DNA of 64,000 nt from positions 164,997-228,996 of the forward strand of contig CM043964.1 of NCBI GenBank assembly GCA_014529385.2, given 5' to 3'. The notes beneath the pieces were generated by a model. It had not been told where the DNA came from, searched no databases, and saw nothing but the letters and a program-made list of their open reading frames with translations. The first letter of the stretch is position 1. Each line of letters opens with the position of its first letter. Below are positions 1 through 11,039 of this stretch, piece after piece. A program made the translations under genes and the position numbers. This DNA is from Adiantum capillus-veneris (taxonomy: Eukaryota; Streptophyta; Polypodiopsida; Polypodiales; Pteridaceae).

Positions 1-2030
1 TTCATGCACCGTATCTACTTCTCTAGTCGCGTCATGACCCGATCAGTAAAAGGATTCACCACGGTAGAGCACATGGTGCTTGCATTGACGTTTTCCACTA
101 CAAAGTTTTGCTCTTATCTATTGATTAGACCCTTTGTTATTCTAACAATGGAAGAAGTCTTTCTGTATGTGATGAAACACATGGATGTCTCATCTAGAAT
201 CTCTAAGTGGATCATTAGATTACAAGAGTTTGATTACACTATGCAAGTGGAGAACTCCACCAGAGCTAGTCTAGCAAGTATTCTTACTCATCATTACTAT
301 GAGAAGAAGCTAAAGGTCAACAGAGAAGGCAAAGGAGTAACACCAATGGTGGAAGCTCCTAAGCTAGACGGAGCTCACTCTCTTTTCTTTGATGATCTTA
401 CAAAAGGATAGTGGACCAAGTTGCAGTTGGCATCGTCATTTTTAATGAGCAAAAGGAAAAGGTCTTCTCTATTGGACAGCCTACAATCCCACTCCCACAA
501 CAAAGCAGAGTACGCGGCCCTAATGCTTGGATTAAAACAATGTGTTTTGTAAGGGGTTCGGTGCCTAAATGTGTTTGGCAATGCCATGCTCTTGATTAAG
601 CAGATAAATGGCACTTGGGTTTGTAAAAATCAGGTTTTCCTTGGCCAATTACGCTAGGCTAAGGATCTTTTAAGAAAGTTTGAAGCAGTGAAATTATTTT
701 ATGTCCCTAGGACAGAAAATCTAGAAGCAGATGCTCTAGCCAAGCAAAGAATACAAGATGTTCCCATAGGAGCAAAGTAAATCTTCCCCTCTTTCAGGGT
801 AGCGATACTATGTTTGATATCATCAGCTTCTTAGATACAAGAGAATGTCCTAAAGGGTATACCAAGGGCTAGAAACAATGGGTTGTCTGAAAGGCAACAA
901 GATACCACCTTATAAACGAACACCTTATACTGTAAGGGAAAAGACCAGATCCTCAGGCGAGTGCCAATCTCCAATGAAATCACGAAGGTAATCTAAAGTT
1001 TCCACGATGGTGTTTGCAGCGGCCACTTTGCTCTAGATATTACTAGTAGGAAGATTCTACAGGCAGGATTCTCTTAGTCTAGTCGGAACAGGGTGCATCA
1101 TTGGTGTAAAACATGTAGAGCGTGTCAAGCATCCACAAACTCCTATCATCTCATATGGCCCATTTGAGAAGTGGGGAATAGATGCAATTGGTCCTTTACC
1201 AAGGGACCAATTGGAAAAACTGTACATTCTAGTTGTTGTAGACTACATAACCTGATGGGCGGAAGCAGCATCCACCACACGCATTACATCCCAAGAAGTG
1301 GCAAACTTCATATTGGAGCACATATGTTGCCGCTTTGGCAAATGGTTGGGGATAATATCTGATAGAGGGCCAGGTTTCATAGGCGACTTGGTGGGAGAAC
1401 TGATGAAAAATCTAGGTACCACAGCCTGACACTCCACTCCATACTATCCACATTGCAATGGTCTAGTAGAAAAGGTAAACGACATGATCTATAAGATCAT
1501 CACAAAGCAAGTAAATAACCACACAAGTTATTGGGATAAGCATATCATGGACTCTCTTTGGGCCTACCACACAACATTTCGAACATCACTAGGATTCAGC
1601 CCTTTCCATCTGGTATATGGAAAAGAGTCCATTCTACCGATCGAGGTACAGATAGCCAGCTTGCAACTCATGGCTAGTCAGTTACAATGCCCAATTGCCC
1701 ATCTCCGCAACCACACATTGGATCTAGAAAGACTTCAGCTAGACAGGAAAGATGCAATCAACTACTATATGACGCAAGCAGAACAACCCTGACTCACATT
1801 CTATCCAGGGCTTAAGGAAAAGGGTCTGAAGAAAGGCATGTTAGTATTGAGATATGACAACAGATTTGACACTAGGAAAGATAAGAGGGGCCATTCATCG
1901 TCAAAAGGTGATACACCAATGGTAGCTACAAATTCATGGAAGCAGATGGTTAAATTCACAAGACCAGAGTCAATGGATGGAGTCTCATAAAAGGTACTTC
2001 TTAAGGTTTGATCCGGAGTTCATGGTAGAT
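1..2030 (+). pseudogene. Tat-1: Ty3/gypsy (Tat type) pol remnant, RNase H to integrase
   Basis: This is the 3' half of a Ty3/gypsy pol polyprotein that enters the window already inside the RT-linked RNase H. Positions 4-411 read through the end of that domain (IYFSSRVMT, LIRPFVILTMEE) and into a second RNase H beginning near AHSLFFDDL. A second, archaeal-type RNase H before integrase is the mark of the plant Tat group. It continues, with stops, as SHNKAEYAALMLGLKQC and ENLEADALAKQ at about 500-770. The integrase follows: a zinc-binding region at about 1010-1130 and the C-terminal part at 1484-1792 (LWAYHTTFRTSLGFSPF, HLVYGKESILPIEV). Several frameshifts and stops make it dead. Its 5' part lies outside the window. 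Confidence 0.88.
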
Positions 2031-2106
2031 ATTCAAGAGGAGGGAGAACCCTCCAATTCCGTTGCTAGAGAATGAGAAGCAGAGCTAGAGGCATGAATGC
2101 CTCTAG

Positions 2107-2289
2107 CCAGAAGGGGAGGGCTAATGAGGACCGGCTTTCGGAGCCGCGGCCTTGGAAACAAACGCCACTTGGGGGGAGCCTTAAAAAATATACAAAAAAA
2201 CATTTTTTCCTTGTTGTAGCACCGCCACTCCTCCATGCTTGTTCATCAACAGAAGGCCCCCCCCCCGGCATCACCCTCTCCCTCACCTC

Positions 2290-2290
<1 letters not shown>
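2107..2290 (+). other. Polypurine tract and start of Tat-1 3' LTR (inferred)
   Basis: A purine run, AGAAGGGGAGGGCTAA, directly precedes TGAGGACC, which I take as the first bases of the 3' LTR (about 2125). The same arrangement occurs after integrase in the other Tat copies: GGGGAGGGCTAA then TGATAGCC at 59,314 (-) and GGGGAGGCTA then TGATACGAGCC at 26,333 (-). The far end of this LTR is not resolved because it runs into microsatellite DNA. Confidence 0.55.
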
Positions 2291-2375
<85 letters not shown>

Positions 2376-2380
2376 CTCTC

Positions 2381-2424
<44 letters not shown>

Positions 2425-2450
2425 CTCTCGCCCCCCCCCCCCCCCCCCCC
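2291..2450. repeat. (CT)n microsatellite with poly-C tail
   Basis: About 135 bp of nearly pure CT dinucleotide with a few C insertions, ending in a run of about 20 C. Long open frames here encode only Ser-Leu repeats and are artefacts. Confidence 0.97.
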
Positions 2451-2735
2451 TCTATAGATTGGTAATGCCAATTTACCTCTTGAGAATAACAGGTCTTGAG
2501 TTCAACTCCGTGTTAAAACTAAAACTCTCTTCTTTAACGTGGTGTGTGTGTGCGGCGCTAATAAAAAGAGGAAAATCGTCTAACCTTTCTACCCAAGTGT
2601 GGTAGATTGGTTATGACATTTTTCTCTTGAATAGCAGGTCTTGAGTTCAACTCCTTGTCGGCTAGATCTTTAAGGTCTCTTGCGATATTTTCCTACGACG
2701 TTAAAACTCTCTTCTTCTTCTTCTTCTATCTCTCT
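2451..2735 (+). repeat. tRNA-derived SINE-like repeat, two units in tandem
   Basis: The second unit has a pol III A-box-like TGGTAGATTGG (2600-2610) and, 33 bp later, a B-box-like AGTTCAACTCC (2644-2654); that spacing is the one found in tRNA genes. The first unit has the same B-box at 2499-2509 with a degenerate A-box. Downstream comes a shared body (TCCTACGACGTTAAAACTC) and a (TTC)n tail. Related copies occur at 39,273-39,371 (+) and, reversed, at 20,910-21,130 and 21,760-21,830. No cloverleaf can be drawn with confidence, so this is not called as a working tRNA. Confidence 0.6.
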
Positions 2736-2845
2736 CTCCTCCATTGTAGCCACCCCCCTCTCTCTCCCTCTCATTCGTCTGCAAGCATCCAACACACTCT
2801 CTCTCTCTCTTGTTCGTCACCAGCGAGAGGGGCTGCCATGAGCTT

Positions 2846-2900
<55 letters not shown>

Positions 2901-3537
2901 ACACACATCTATATACGCACCAACATGCATGCCTTATGCACACACAAGAAGCAAAATCCAAAGAAGCTCGACATCGACACCCAAAGAAACAAAGAACAAC
3001 ATCAAAGATCACGCGATGGCGACCACAATTCAAAAAAATACACCGAAGGCATGCCCCATCCGGCACCGAGGTTGACGAGCGCGCTACATTGATGCATCAG
3101 TAAAGCCTGCAAATCACTGTCATCTCGTCCACGACGCATATCCGCAGTAAACATCAATAGGGTAATCACTTTGCCAGTTTTCAAGCGAAACGTTGTAAAA
3201 ATCATTTGTATATTGCCACTCTCTCTAGGTCATAGTCACAAAAACCCACCTAGGAGATATCATTTTAAAATTCTCCTAAAACAAATTAGGGGTTAACCAT
3301 CTAGACCCGGATACCTGCTTTGTCTCTCCAGCTTAGGGCCCTAAACCTAATCAGTCTAGGCTAAACTATTGCAGCCTGCATCTATAAAAGAACACTGACA
3401 GGTCACTATCTGGGAGGGTCACCACTTGAGAGGGAAGCTATCACACATACTGACTCCAAGGGTTGCTACGCGCAAGAGTAGGATCTCCGTACACATGAAT
3501 TTTTCCATAGAGAACTCACTATAGGCTCTCTCTCTCG

Positions 3538-3545
<8 letters not shown>
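2736..3545. other. CT-rich intergenic repeat with no recognisable gene
   Basis: Contains a second (CT)n tract at 2846-2898, then about 600 bp of unique-looking sequence with a TATA-like CTATAAAAGAACAC near 3381. It could be the rest of the Tat-1 LTR, but I could not pair it with another copy. A (GT)n tract at 3541-3578 closes it. Confidence 0.5.

Positions 3546-3578
<33 letters not shown>
3541..3578. repeat. (GT)n microsatellite
   Basis: An uninterrupted TG dinucleotide run of about 38 bp directly upstream of the LINE remnant. Confidence 0.97.
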
Positions 3579-3579
<1 letters not shown>

Positions 3580-3721
3580 TCTATCTATCGATCTCTATCA
3601 CCATTGGTTTTCATCTCACCGCGACAAAGGTTTCTATAAATACCACTTTGAATCAAGTTCTCCCTCACATCTTGAGGGGTTTTTCATCATCTACGTCTAT
3701 GTCTTCTCTCTCTCTCTCTAA

Positions 3722-4217
3722 TTGGTTTCTAATTCCTCACTCATGCAAGCTATGGTTCAAACAAAGAATGTTGAGAATGTGGATGTGGAGGAGTTGAAGG
3801 AACGGGAGCGACGTTCTAAGAACATTGTTATTCGTGGAATTCCCGAAGAGAAGTTAGAGACACCTCCTTCTCTTGCCATTGTTATTGAAGATTTCTTCAA
3901 AACCCACTTTGGCATGTCCGGAGTTATGGTCTATGGAGCACATAGAGTGGGGAAGCAAGGAGCTCCTCGCTCGGGAGAACGGCCAATTGTATGCACCATG
4001 CCGGATGAGACCAAGCGAAATATTATCCTTGTATAATAGTTGGATCTATTTGAGGCATACAAAATGTTTTGTATGTGAAGATCGCACTATTAAGCAACAA
4101 AATATGCGTCGCAAGGCATATGAGGAAAAAGTAATAAAAACAAGGAGATCTTTCATGAAGAAAATTAGCCAAGGAGGAGGCAAGTCTCTCAAGGAAATAG
4201 GGATGCGTGACCTATGA
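3722..4217 (+). pseudogene. LINE ORF1-like protein, frameshifted
   Basis: Residues ERRSKNIVIRGIPEE, then FFKTHFG, VYGAHRVGK and RPIVCTMPDETKR, resemble the RNA-binding ORF1 proteins of L1-type LINEs (RRM-like core). The frame is lost at about 4035 and coding continues in another frame (SWIYLRHTKCFVCEDRT, then a lysine- and arginine-rich stretch) to 4217. It lies just ahead of the endonuclease/RT region on the same strand, as expected for a LINE. Family assignment rests on these motifs only. Confidence 0.65.
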
Positions 4218-4224
4218 GACCGAG

Positions 4225-5030
4225 TTACAATTGAAAATATGCTTTTGGAATTGTAATGGATACCCATGGAATGCGGGGGTGGCATTGATGAACTAACAAG
4301 CAAAGCCGATGTTGTACTTCTTGTTGAAACTTGGGAGCATGATACACAAAGGATTAACGGCTTGGAGGATTACAATGTACATTCATTGATGTGGTCAAGA
4401 ATCTCAAGCAACGAAGAGGACAAGGAGGTTAGCATGTATGGTTAAGAAAGGATTGGAAGATTTTGTATCAATTGTGAAAGATTACAAGTACAAACGTTAT
4501 GTATGGCTAAAATTATGACACCAAAAAGAGCACCCATTTTTGTAGCCGGTTGCTACATTCCTCATCCATGATTCTCCCTTTTATGCTTGCATGGATAGAG
4601 ATCAACCATTTTCTTATTTGGAAGAGGACATTGTTTATTTCAAAGGAGAAGGTGATGTTATTGTATTTGGGTATATGAATGCTCGCACAAAAAAAAAGCA
4701 ACATGATACTCACAATTTGATATGCCATACATTTCAAGGGATTTGGAGGAAGTTCACTTGTATGATCATACTTCAATGGATGAGAAAGAGCCGGATCACT
4801 ATGGAAAGTTACTTTTACACATGTGTAATAGCACGGGTATGCTTATTGCCAATGGTGTATCTTTGTGGAGTGGAACCAATGGATTTACATGTAGGAGACA
4901 TAATGGGGATAGTGTGATTGACTATATGCTACTCTCTGAAGCCATCATGTATCGCATAAAGAGTTTTATGTTTGGTCAATGGAACCCGGAATCCGACCAT
5001 CGCACCTTATGTATTGACCTTTCATGTTGA
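4225..5030 (+). pseudogene. LINE apurinic-like endonuclease domain, broken
   Basis: A decayed exonuclease-endonuclease-phosphatase domain of the LINE ORF2. The start reads like CFWNCNGYPWN, followed by ADVVLLVETWEHD, then GDVIVFGYMNARTKKK and finally WNPESDHRTLCIDL, the usual SDH motif near the end of the domain. The frame changes at an A9 homopolymer (4689-4697), and a TGA stops the frame at 5028-5030. Together with the RT it would form one ORF2. Confidence 0.75.
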
Positions 5031-5084
5031 GAAGCAACTAAGCATGATAATCTCAGCCAAAGGAAAGAGAAGTTATCACTATGT

Positions 5085-7595
5085 ATGGATTTCAAACGGG
5101 CACCAATGTACATTGAAATGGTTGAGCAAAAATTATGGATGACAAAGCTTCAATGTGATGCACCATTGGAAACTAAATGGGAAGCTTTCAAGAAAGCTAT
5201 TTGTTCTTGTGCGGAAGAATGCTTTGCCATAAAGCATCTCCATGGTATCAACAAAGATAGATCACGCAAAAGGTGGTTTGATAAAGAATGTCAAGATGCT
5301 CGAAAGTCCTTGATAAAGCTTGATGTAACTATGGACAAAGACAACTATCAAAGTCATTTGCATTCATACAAGGCATTGATTCAAAAGAAGAGAAGAAGAT
5401 GGGAAGTAAAGCAACAAGAATTTCAAGTCCAAGAAAAGGCACATGCATGTGGAAGATTTTGGAGAAACTTGAGAGGCAAGCGGGTTGAGAATTTTGGTAA
5501 CTTGAGTCTAGTGGATATGTACACACATTGTAGGCAATTATATGAGCAAGCAAATACTGAAAAAATGCCATTTTATGGTTCACTCCCATGTATGCCGTCT
5601 TTTTTTACTATTGAGGATGTATGCGGTGGGCTTGAAAAGTTGGCCACTCGCAAAGCGGGAGATCTTCAAGGTATCAAGCCGGAGATGATCAAATGGACGG
5701 GAGATTTTACCCATGAGTGGATGTGTGATATGTTCAACCTTGCACTTCAACATGGTATGCCTTATGATTGGAGTACTAATTGGGTTAAGCCTTTGCATAA
5801 AGGAGGGGATGTAAAGAATGTAAGCAACTACCGGACTATAATGATTGGGTCTCTTATGGAAAAGTTGTTTGGGTGCATAATGGAGATGAAATTGAGTGAT
5901 TGGGCTGAAGAGAATGACAAGCGTGCAAAGGGACAAGCGGGTTTTTGTTGATGCCATAGCACCATTGATCATCTTGTCACTCTTCGTGTTCTCATGGAGG
6001 AAAGTCGGTTGAAAGGCAAGCGATTGTATTGTTGTTTTGTGGACTTTAACAAAGCCTTTGATATGATTCCACGTAACAATTTGTGGAGAAGGATGGAAGA
6101 ACTCCAAGTGCCAAGTGAGTTTATGCTTGCGGTTTCTCGAATCTATGAGAAGGTGATTTGTCAATTGCGCATGGGAAGAGAAATTTCAGAAATTTTTGTA
6201 AGCACTATTGGGGTTAAACAAGGATGTCCATTGTCACCAACTCTCTTTGGTCTATGCATCGATCATTTGGAACAAATGGTACTTGACTTTATGCAAGAAG
6301 AAGGCATTGAAGAGGTCACTATTTGCAATGCGGTAATCATGCTTTTGTCGTATGCGGATGATGTAGTGCTTCTAGCACACACTTTAGAAGATGCACAAAA
6401 GCTTATGGTTGTCGTTGAGAACTTTTTCTTGCATAGTGGGCTGATTGTAAATGAATCCAAAACAAAGGTTATGATTGTGAAAACCAACCATAAGGAGAAG
6501 CCATGCATTGTGTACAACAACGAGACACTTGAAGTTGTTGAGAGCTTTAAGTACCTTGGCCTTGAGGTTCCATCCAATCACAAGTGGCATGAATGTGCTA
6601 TGCGTCGTTTGGAAGCGGGAAAGAGAGCATATTATGCATTTGAGAACATGTGTAATGTGGGAAAAATCAAGTGTTGGGTTCTCAAGAAGTATCTTTTTGA
6701 TGCATTGGTGACACCGGTTCTTCTTTATGGAGTTGAAGTGTGGGGCGGGAGCATCTCAAAGTCTACTTGGAAAGAGTAGGAGAATGTCCAAAAGCGTTTT
6801 CTTACAAACTTTCTCCAAGTTAAGACACAAACACCATATATGCTCCTACTTCTTGAGTTCGGATCTCTTCCAATTGAGGTTATGGGCATGGAAAGGGTTG
6901 TGGAGTACATGATAAAGATGCGTCAAAACCCCTCACATCGACTTCCTACAATTGCATGGGAAGCAAGCAAAAAAGTTCAAAAGACGCATAAAAGCAAGAT
7001 CTTGAGCACGGGATGGATGCAAGACATAAAGAAGTGGTTTGGGAGATGGGATGCATTACACTTGCTACATGATGCTTCAATTGACTCTCAAGTGAATGAA
7101 GCTTTTCTACAACGCCAATGTATTACGGCTTGGGAGAAATCCGGTGGGTCACGCTTCATACATTACACCACCTATATTGCCCCCAACTACAAAACCATGT
7201 TCTTCGCTGAGAGAGGAAACCGTACTCACACTTACATGCTTGAGCCTATTCCCTTGTCCGCGATACGCACTATCGCAGCAATTCGGCTTAGCTCCCATTT
7301 CCTTCGATGCGAGATAGGGCGTTGGGGCAATGGAGAAGAGTCAAATCGATTGTGCACATTATGCTCACTGCAAGTTCGAGAGTCTGAGTACCACACACTA
7401 CTAGAGTGCTCAGCTTTTGATCACATCCGAACTTGCTTCTCTCACATTTTTAGCCATAACTTAGACCTACACACTTTCCTCTCCCAGCCAAAGTGTGGGC
7501 TCTCCATTGCGACTCTCATCACTACAATTTTGGAGCATCGAGAGTCACTAATCAGCCATACACATACTACATCACATGTAACTTTGGTCCCATAG
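5085..7595 (+). pseudogene. LINE ORF2 reverse transcriptase and C-terminal zinc knuckle
   Basis: One reading frame from 5085 to 7595 interrupted by TGA at 5949 and TAG at 6777, so it is a recently readable but dead ORF2. RT motifs in order: KPLHKGGD and NYRTIMIG (about 5790-5850), FVDFNKAFDMIPR (6040), GVKQGCPLSPTLFGL (6210), and the catalytic box SYADDVVLLAH (6350). The C-terminal part has the CCHC-like CTLCSLQVRESEYHTLLEC at about 7350. Target-primed reverse transcription is the known mechanism of the family. The lost arginine-like codon at 5949 sits in a TG-rich context, suggesting CpG decay. The 3' end at about 7628 runs into AATAAAATC followed by CT repeats. Confidence 0.88.
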
Positions 7596-7624
7596 GTCAT
7601 ATTTGACCTCTGAGGACGATAATA

Positions 7625-7811
<187 letters not shown>

Positions 7812-7813
7812 GA

Positions 7814-8323
7814 TTAGTATTAGGGAAAATTACCAAAATACCCCTCTATTTGTGGAAATTCCCAAAATACCCCTCAAATTTCAAAAATTTCCAAAGTACC
7901 CCCATAATTTGTCATAAATTCCCAAAATGCCCTTGAAATTTTCCAAAATTCCCAAAATACCCGTGGTTGTGAAAGTAAATTTCTCGAAAAACAAAAAAAT
8001 TTGTAGCTTTTCATAAGAAGGGTGATTGTCTACCATACAGGATGCTAAAACTGAAATTTGAGTTGGCTATGTAGGCTTTGGAGATGAATTCCTTCATTAT
8101 TTTTAGACATAATTGCCTTTTTTTTGGGAGGTAATTTGAAAAAACTCACATGCTAAGCACTCAAAAACCGAGCTCAATTCTCAAACAAGAACAAAGATTA
8201 GAAAATCTTGAAGATCCAACGAAAATAGATACAAGGGTATTTTGGGAATTTTTGAAATTTGAGGGGTATATTGGGAATTTCCACAAATTAGAGGGGTATT
8301 TTGGTAATTTTCCCTTAGTATTA
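7814..8323. mobile_element. Mutator-type MITE, complete, 9-bp target duplication
   Basis: Element 7823-8314 (492 bp) is bounded by inverted repeats of about 80 bp that start GGGAAAATTACCAAAATACC and differ at only a few positions. Perfect 9-bp direct repeats TTAGTATTA flank it at 7814-7822 and 8315-8323. A 9-bp duplication with long G-starting TIRs is characteristic of Mutator-like elements. It has no coding capacity, so it is a non-autonomous MITE. Inside the arms are short repeats of the type AAATTCCCAAAATACCC. Confidence 0.9.
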
Positions 8324-8789
8324 TTTGTGTCATTGTTGTCCATGTCCTAGCTGCTCCAAGCTAGGTGGTGCCCCCCCTGTTCACTCCCCATGACGAGTTT
8401 GGCGTGTACGGTCCTAACATAGAGGCCGCTTGGGTCCATTTTGCGCTTGCGCTTGTCACTATCTTTTGGAGTGGGATGGAGACAAAATCCACCCAGATAA
8501 TCTTTTGGAACACTCAAAAAATTCCACACAAAGTAATTTGGAGACATTGGAGGGCTATGCATAACTACATATATACACTATGAAATTATGCAAGCACCTT
8601 AGTAGGAAGTGAAGGGCTCTAGGATGGATAAAAAAACACTGGCCATGTTCATATGACACCTCTTTAATCCTCTATGTGTGTGGTGGGATTACCTCATTTT
8701 CTCTAAAATGTGACACCATCACTCCATTCATGTCAACAATCAGGACCCTTGGATCCTTCTCGGCCATGAGGGGGGGGGGGGGGAGGGGT
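8324..8789. other. Repeat-Y fragment (CCTAG hairpin) and non-coding filler
   Basis: At 8347-8375 is TCCTAGCTGCTCCAAGCTAGG followed by TGGTGCC, an inverted repeat that recurs, on the other strand, at 19,520-19,550 and 56,875-56,905 next to (GA)n tracts. AGAGGCCGC follows in each (here about 8420). The rest of the interval, including a G run at 8771-8783, shows no coding sequence. Confidence 0.45.
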
Positions 8790-8932
8790 TGTTGGAGCTA
8801 TATATGGCTCACTCTACTCAACTTGGTCTCACCTATATATTTGTATCTTGTCCTCAATATGAATCAGTCTTTGGGAGCATACATGGGGTGTCCCTTGCCT
8901 CGACTCTGTCTCTTTCTCTCTACATTTCAACA
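8790..8932 (+). mobile_element. Short LTR (143 bp) of a tRNA-iMet-primed element, copy 1
   Basis: Begins TGTTGGAGC and ends TTTCAACA, giving the inverted ends TGTTG/CAACA typical of LTRs, and is followed directly by a primer-binding site. It contains CTATATATGG and CCTATATATTTG as possible TATA boxes. An equally long copy, differing at roughly a dozen positions, lies at 19,014-19,156. The length fits TRIM or short-LTR copia elements. No matching 3' LTR is seen here. Confidence 0.8.
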
Positions 8933-9224
8933 TGGTATCAGAGCGGTAACAATCACGTGCCAATTCAATTCATGGTGACAAAACAGTATGTGTATGTGAT
9001 TCGCATGTAAGATTCAAAATTGCTACAAATTTGATTTTTGAGCGTTGATTCTTGTTGACTGTGGTTGTTTTGTGTTAGGAAGAATGTGATTAGTGTTTTG
9101 TGTGGTGTTTATTGCTAATCAATCTAATGAATCGTTGATTATGTTTTCTTGTTGATGACACCCTGAACTTCATCTCAATTTTTGGGGGTCTTCTGCTCAA
9201 AATTTGGAGAAACCAGAAAAGCGC
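8933..9224 (+). other. Primer-binding site and leader after short LTR, copy 1
   Basis: TGGTATCAGAGC (8933-8944) is complementary to the 3' end of plant initiator tRNA-Met, the usual copia/TRIM primer site. The following leader of about 280 bp is shared with 19,157-19,445, and the two stop matching after GAAAAGCGC. Confidence 0.8.
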
Positions 9225-11039
9225 CATGGAGCTCAATGTACATGACGCTTTTCATCCAAAACTTTTTCTTCTCCTCGAGCTCTTAGATTTGAGTTCTAGG
9301 TTTGCGTCAATCGGAGTTCGCAACAAAAAGTTATGCTGTTTTACTGCAATTGAGCTTGACGCAGCTTTCGTCCTCGTGCATCTTCGTGAAGCGTCCGCGA
9401 TCGCTTTTTCTAATTTTGCGTCAACTTTTTCAAGAAAATTTAGCTTTTTTCTATTCATATTGTGGCCGTCAATATTGCGTCTCACACAAATCTATTTTGA
9501 GGTCTCTTTTATTATTAACGTCTCCTTTTTCCTACTTTTTTGGGTGACGTCACATCATAGGTGAATAAAAAAAAAGAATCTTATAAAATATGAGGAATCT
9601 CATGGCGTGCTATATATCAGTAGATAGAGCTTGAAAAGGACATTCTAACCGTCAAACCTCTGCCAACTTTGGAGTTTGTTTGCAAAAATTTATCCATGCA
9701 CCCGTTTTGGTAGAGAGAGGTAAAGTCAAACTCCATAAAGGGCCCCTTTGTGAGTCCAAATTTTGCCTAATGAGATTTGGATTCCTAAGTCTTCCAATGC
9801 TTGTAGTCAAAAGTCAAATCTCAACGATCAACAAAGGCCCACAACGACATCAAAGACTCCTATCGACAGGCCTAATTGGAGAATCAAATGGATAATGGAG
9901 TTTTCACAGTCAAAGAAGGAATCCAATCAACGCGATTGCAGATTCAAAGATGATAAAACAGGTATGGCAAAAGAAACCTTCAATGCCAGCTTGGTCCTTC
10001 AGTAATCCTCTTTTTGAGGATTCAAGCTTACTTTTACCTGAAGAAATGTTTGTAGTAAGCACAAGAATGTAAAACTTCAAGTCGCCAAGGTGCAAAAAAC
10101 ACTCTTTGGCATAGTCAGAGTCGGGCTGTTAAGCCATAAAATGAGCAAAGCATTAGACCCAAATCTTCAAGTCATATTAAACTCTGTGCTAAGAGTCGTA
10201 GTTATAAGGCTTACACTCAAGCTAGAAGAGTTGAGCATATCTAAAGTCGTGTTGCTCATGCTGGATTAGATGAGCATAAGAGTCGAAGTCTATTAACGTA
10301 CAAATGGTGGAGTGTCGTAGAGTCCAACACTCATGCACAATGCACAGTAAGATGAGAGCACATATCCTCATCAATGAAAACCATTCTTAAAGGGGTGCCA
10401 ACTTGAAAAGCCATGTCATATGCTTTTATAGCTACACCATCTTTCTAAATAACCCCTCAAAATCTTTCTTGCACAACATATTGTTTTCCATGCATTTTTG
10501 TGTATGCATAAATAGGATGTCCCATCATTGGACATATACATTAGACACTCTTTTTTTCTTCCACCTATGCACCTTGAGTGGACTACAATAGGCAAACCAA
10601 TGTTCCATCATGCTGCCTTTTTAATTCCATATCTATTAGCACATAATCCCTTCAGTACTTTATTAATATTTTCCATGCTAATAAGTACTCCAATAATGCG
10701 CGTATCCCAAAGGCACTTTTTTCCCACTGGGTTTTTCCCTTTGGTCATCCAGGTATTGGACCCTAATTTAGAACCTCATTATTCTACTTCTATTGTACAT
10801 ACTTCATAAATAAACAAAAGCCTCATCATTATGCTATTACAACGGACAAATGCAACATCATCTCTCACATCAGACATATTCGGACCAATGAAGATGTTGT
10901 AGTAAAGTGAACCTCATCAACAAATCCAATGACAAATGAAGAATTCAGCCCATCAATAATCATTCAAAAACCTTCCCTTGCCTCCATGGACACCTTTCAA
11001 CAGTGCCCGAGGATGGGCACTAAAATAGGAAGGGGGGAA
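9225..11039. other. Retroelement-derived non-coding region
   Basis: No convincing protein. 9567-9663 is a 93-97 bp repeat (X) shared with 18,164-18,256. A phrase CCCACTGGGTTTTTCCC near 10,720, of a kind often seen in plant LTR elements, suggests an old element. The stretch ends in the purine run AGGAAGGGGGGAA at about 11,027, a likely polypurine tract for the LTR that follows. Confidence 0.45.
9567..9663. repeat. Dispersed repeat X, copy 1
   Basis: Shares ATATGAGGAATCTCATG, CGTGCTATATATCAGTAG and GAGCTTGAARAGGACATTC with 18,164-18,256 in the same orientation. It is about 90% identical by eye. Function unknown. Confidence 0.8.

Noticed and set aside
2072-2605. Long Ser-Leu open frames over CT tracts (also at 7.6, 20.3, 39.1 and 56.9 kb)
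   Set aside because: They are translations of dinucleotide repeats, open in several frames and on both strands; not proteins.
2600-2654. Functional tRNA gene
   Set aside because: Box motifs and spacing are tRNA-like, but the B-box deviates, no convincing acceptor stem or anticodon arm forms, and the unit is repeated with a SINE-type tail.
9226-9564. 112-residue frame starting at an ATG after the copia-like leader
   Set aside because: Hydrophobic, compositionally skewed and without similarity; the same region has equally long frames in other phases.
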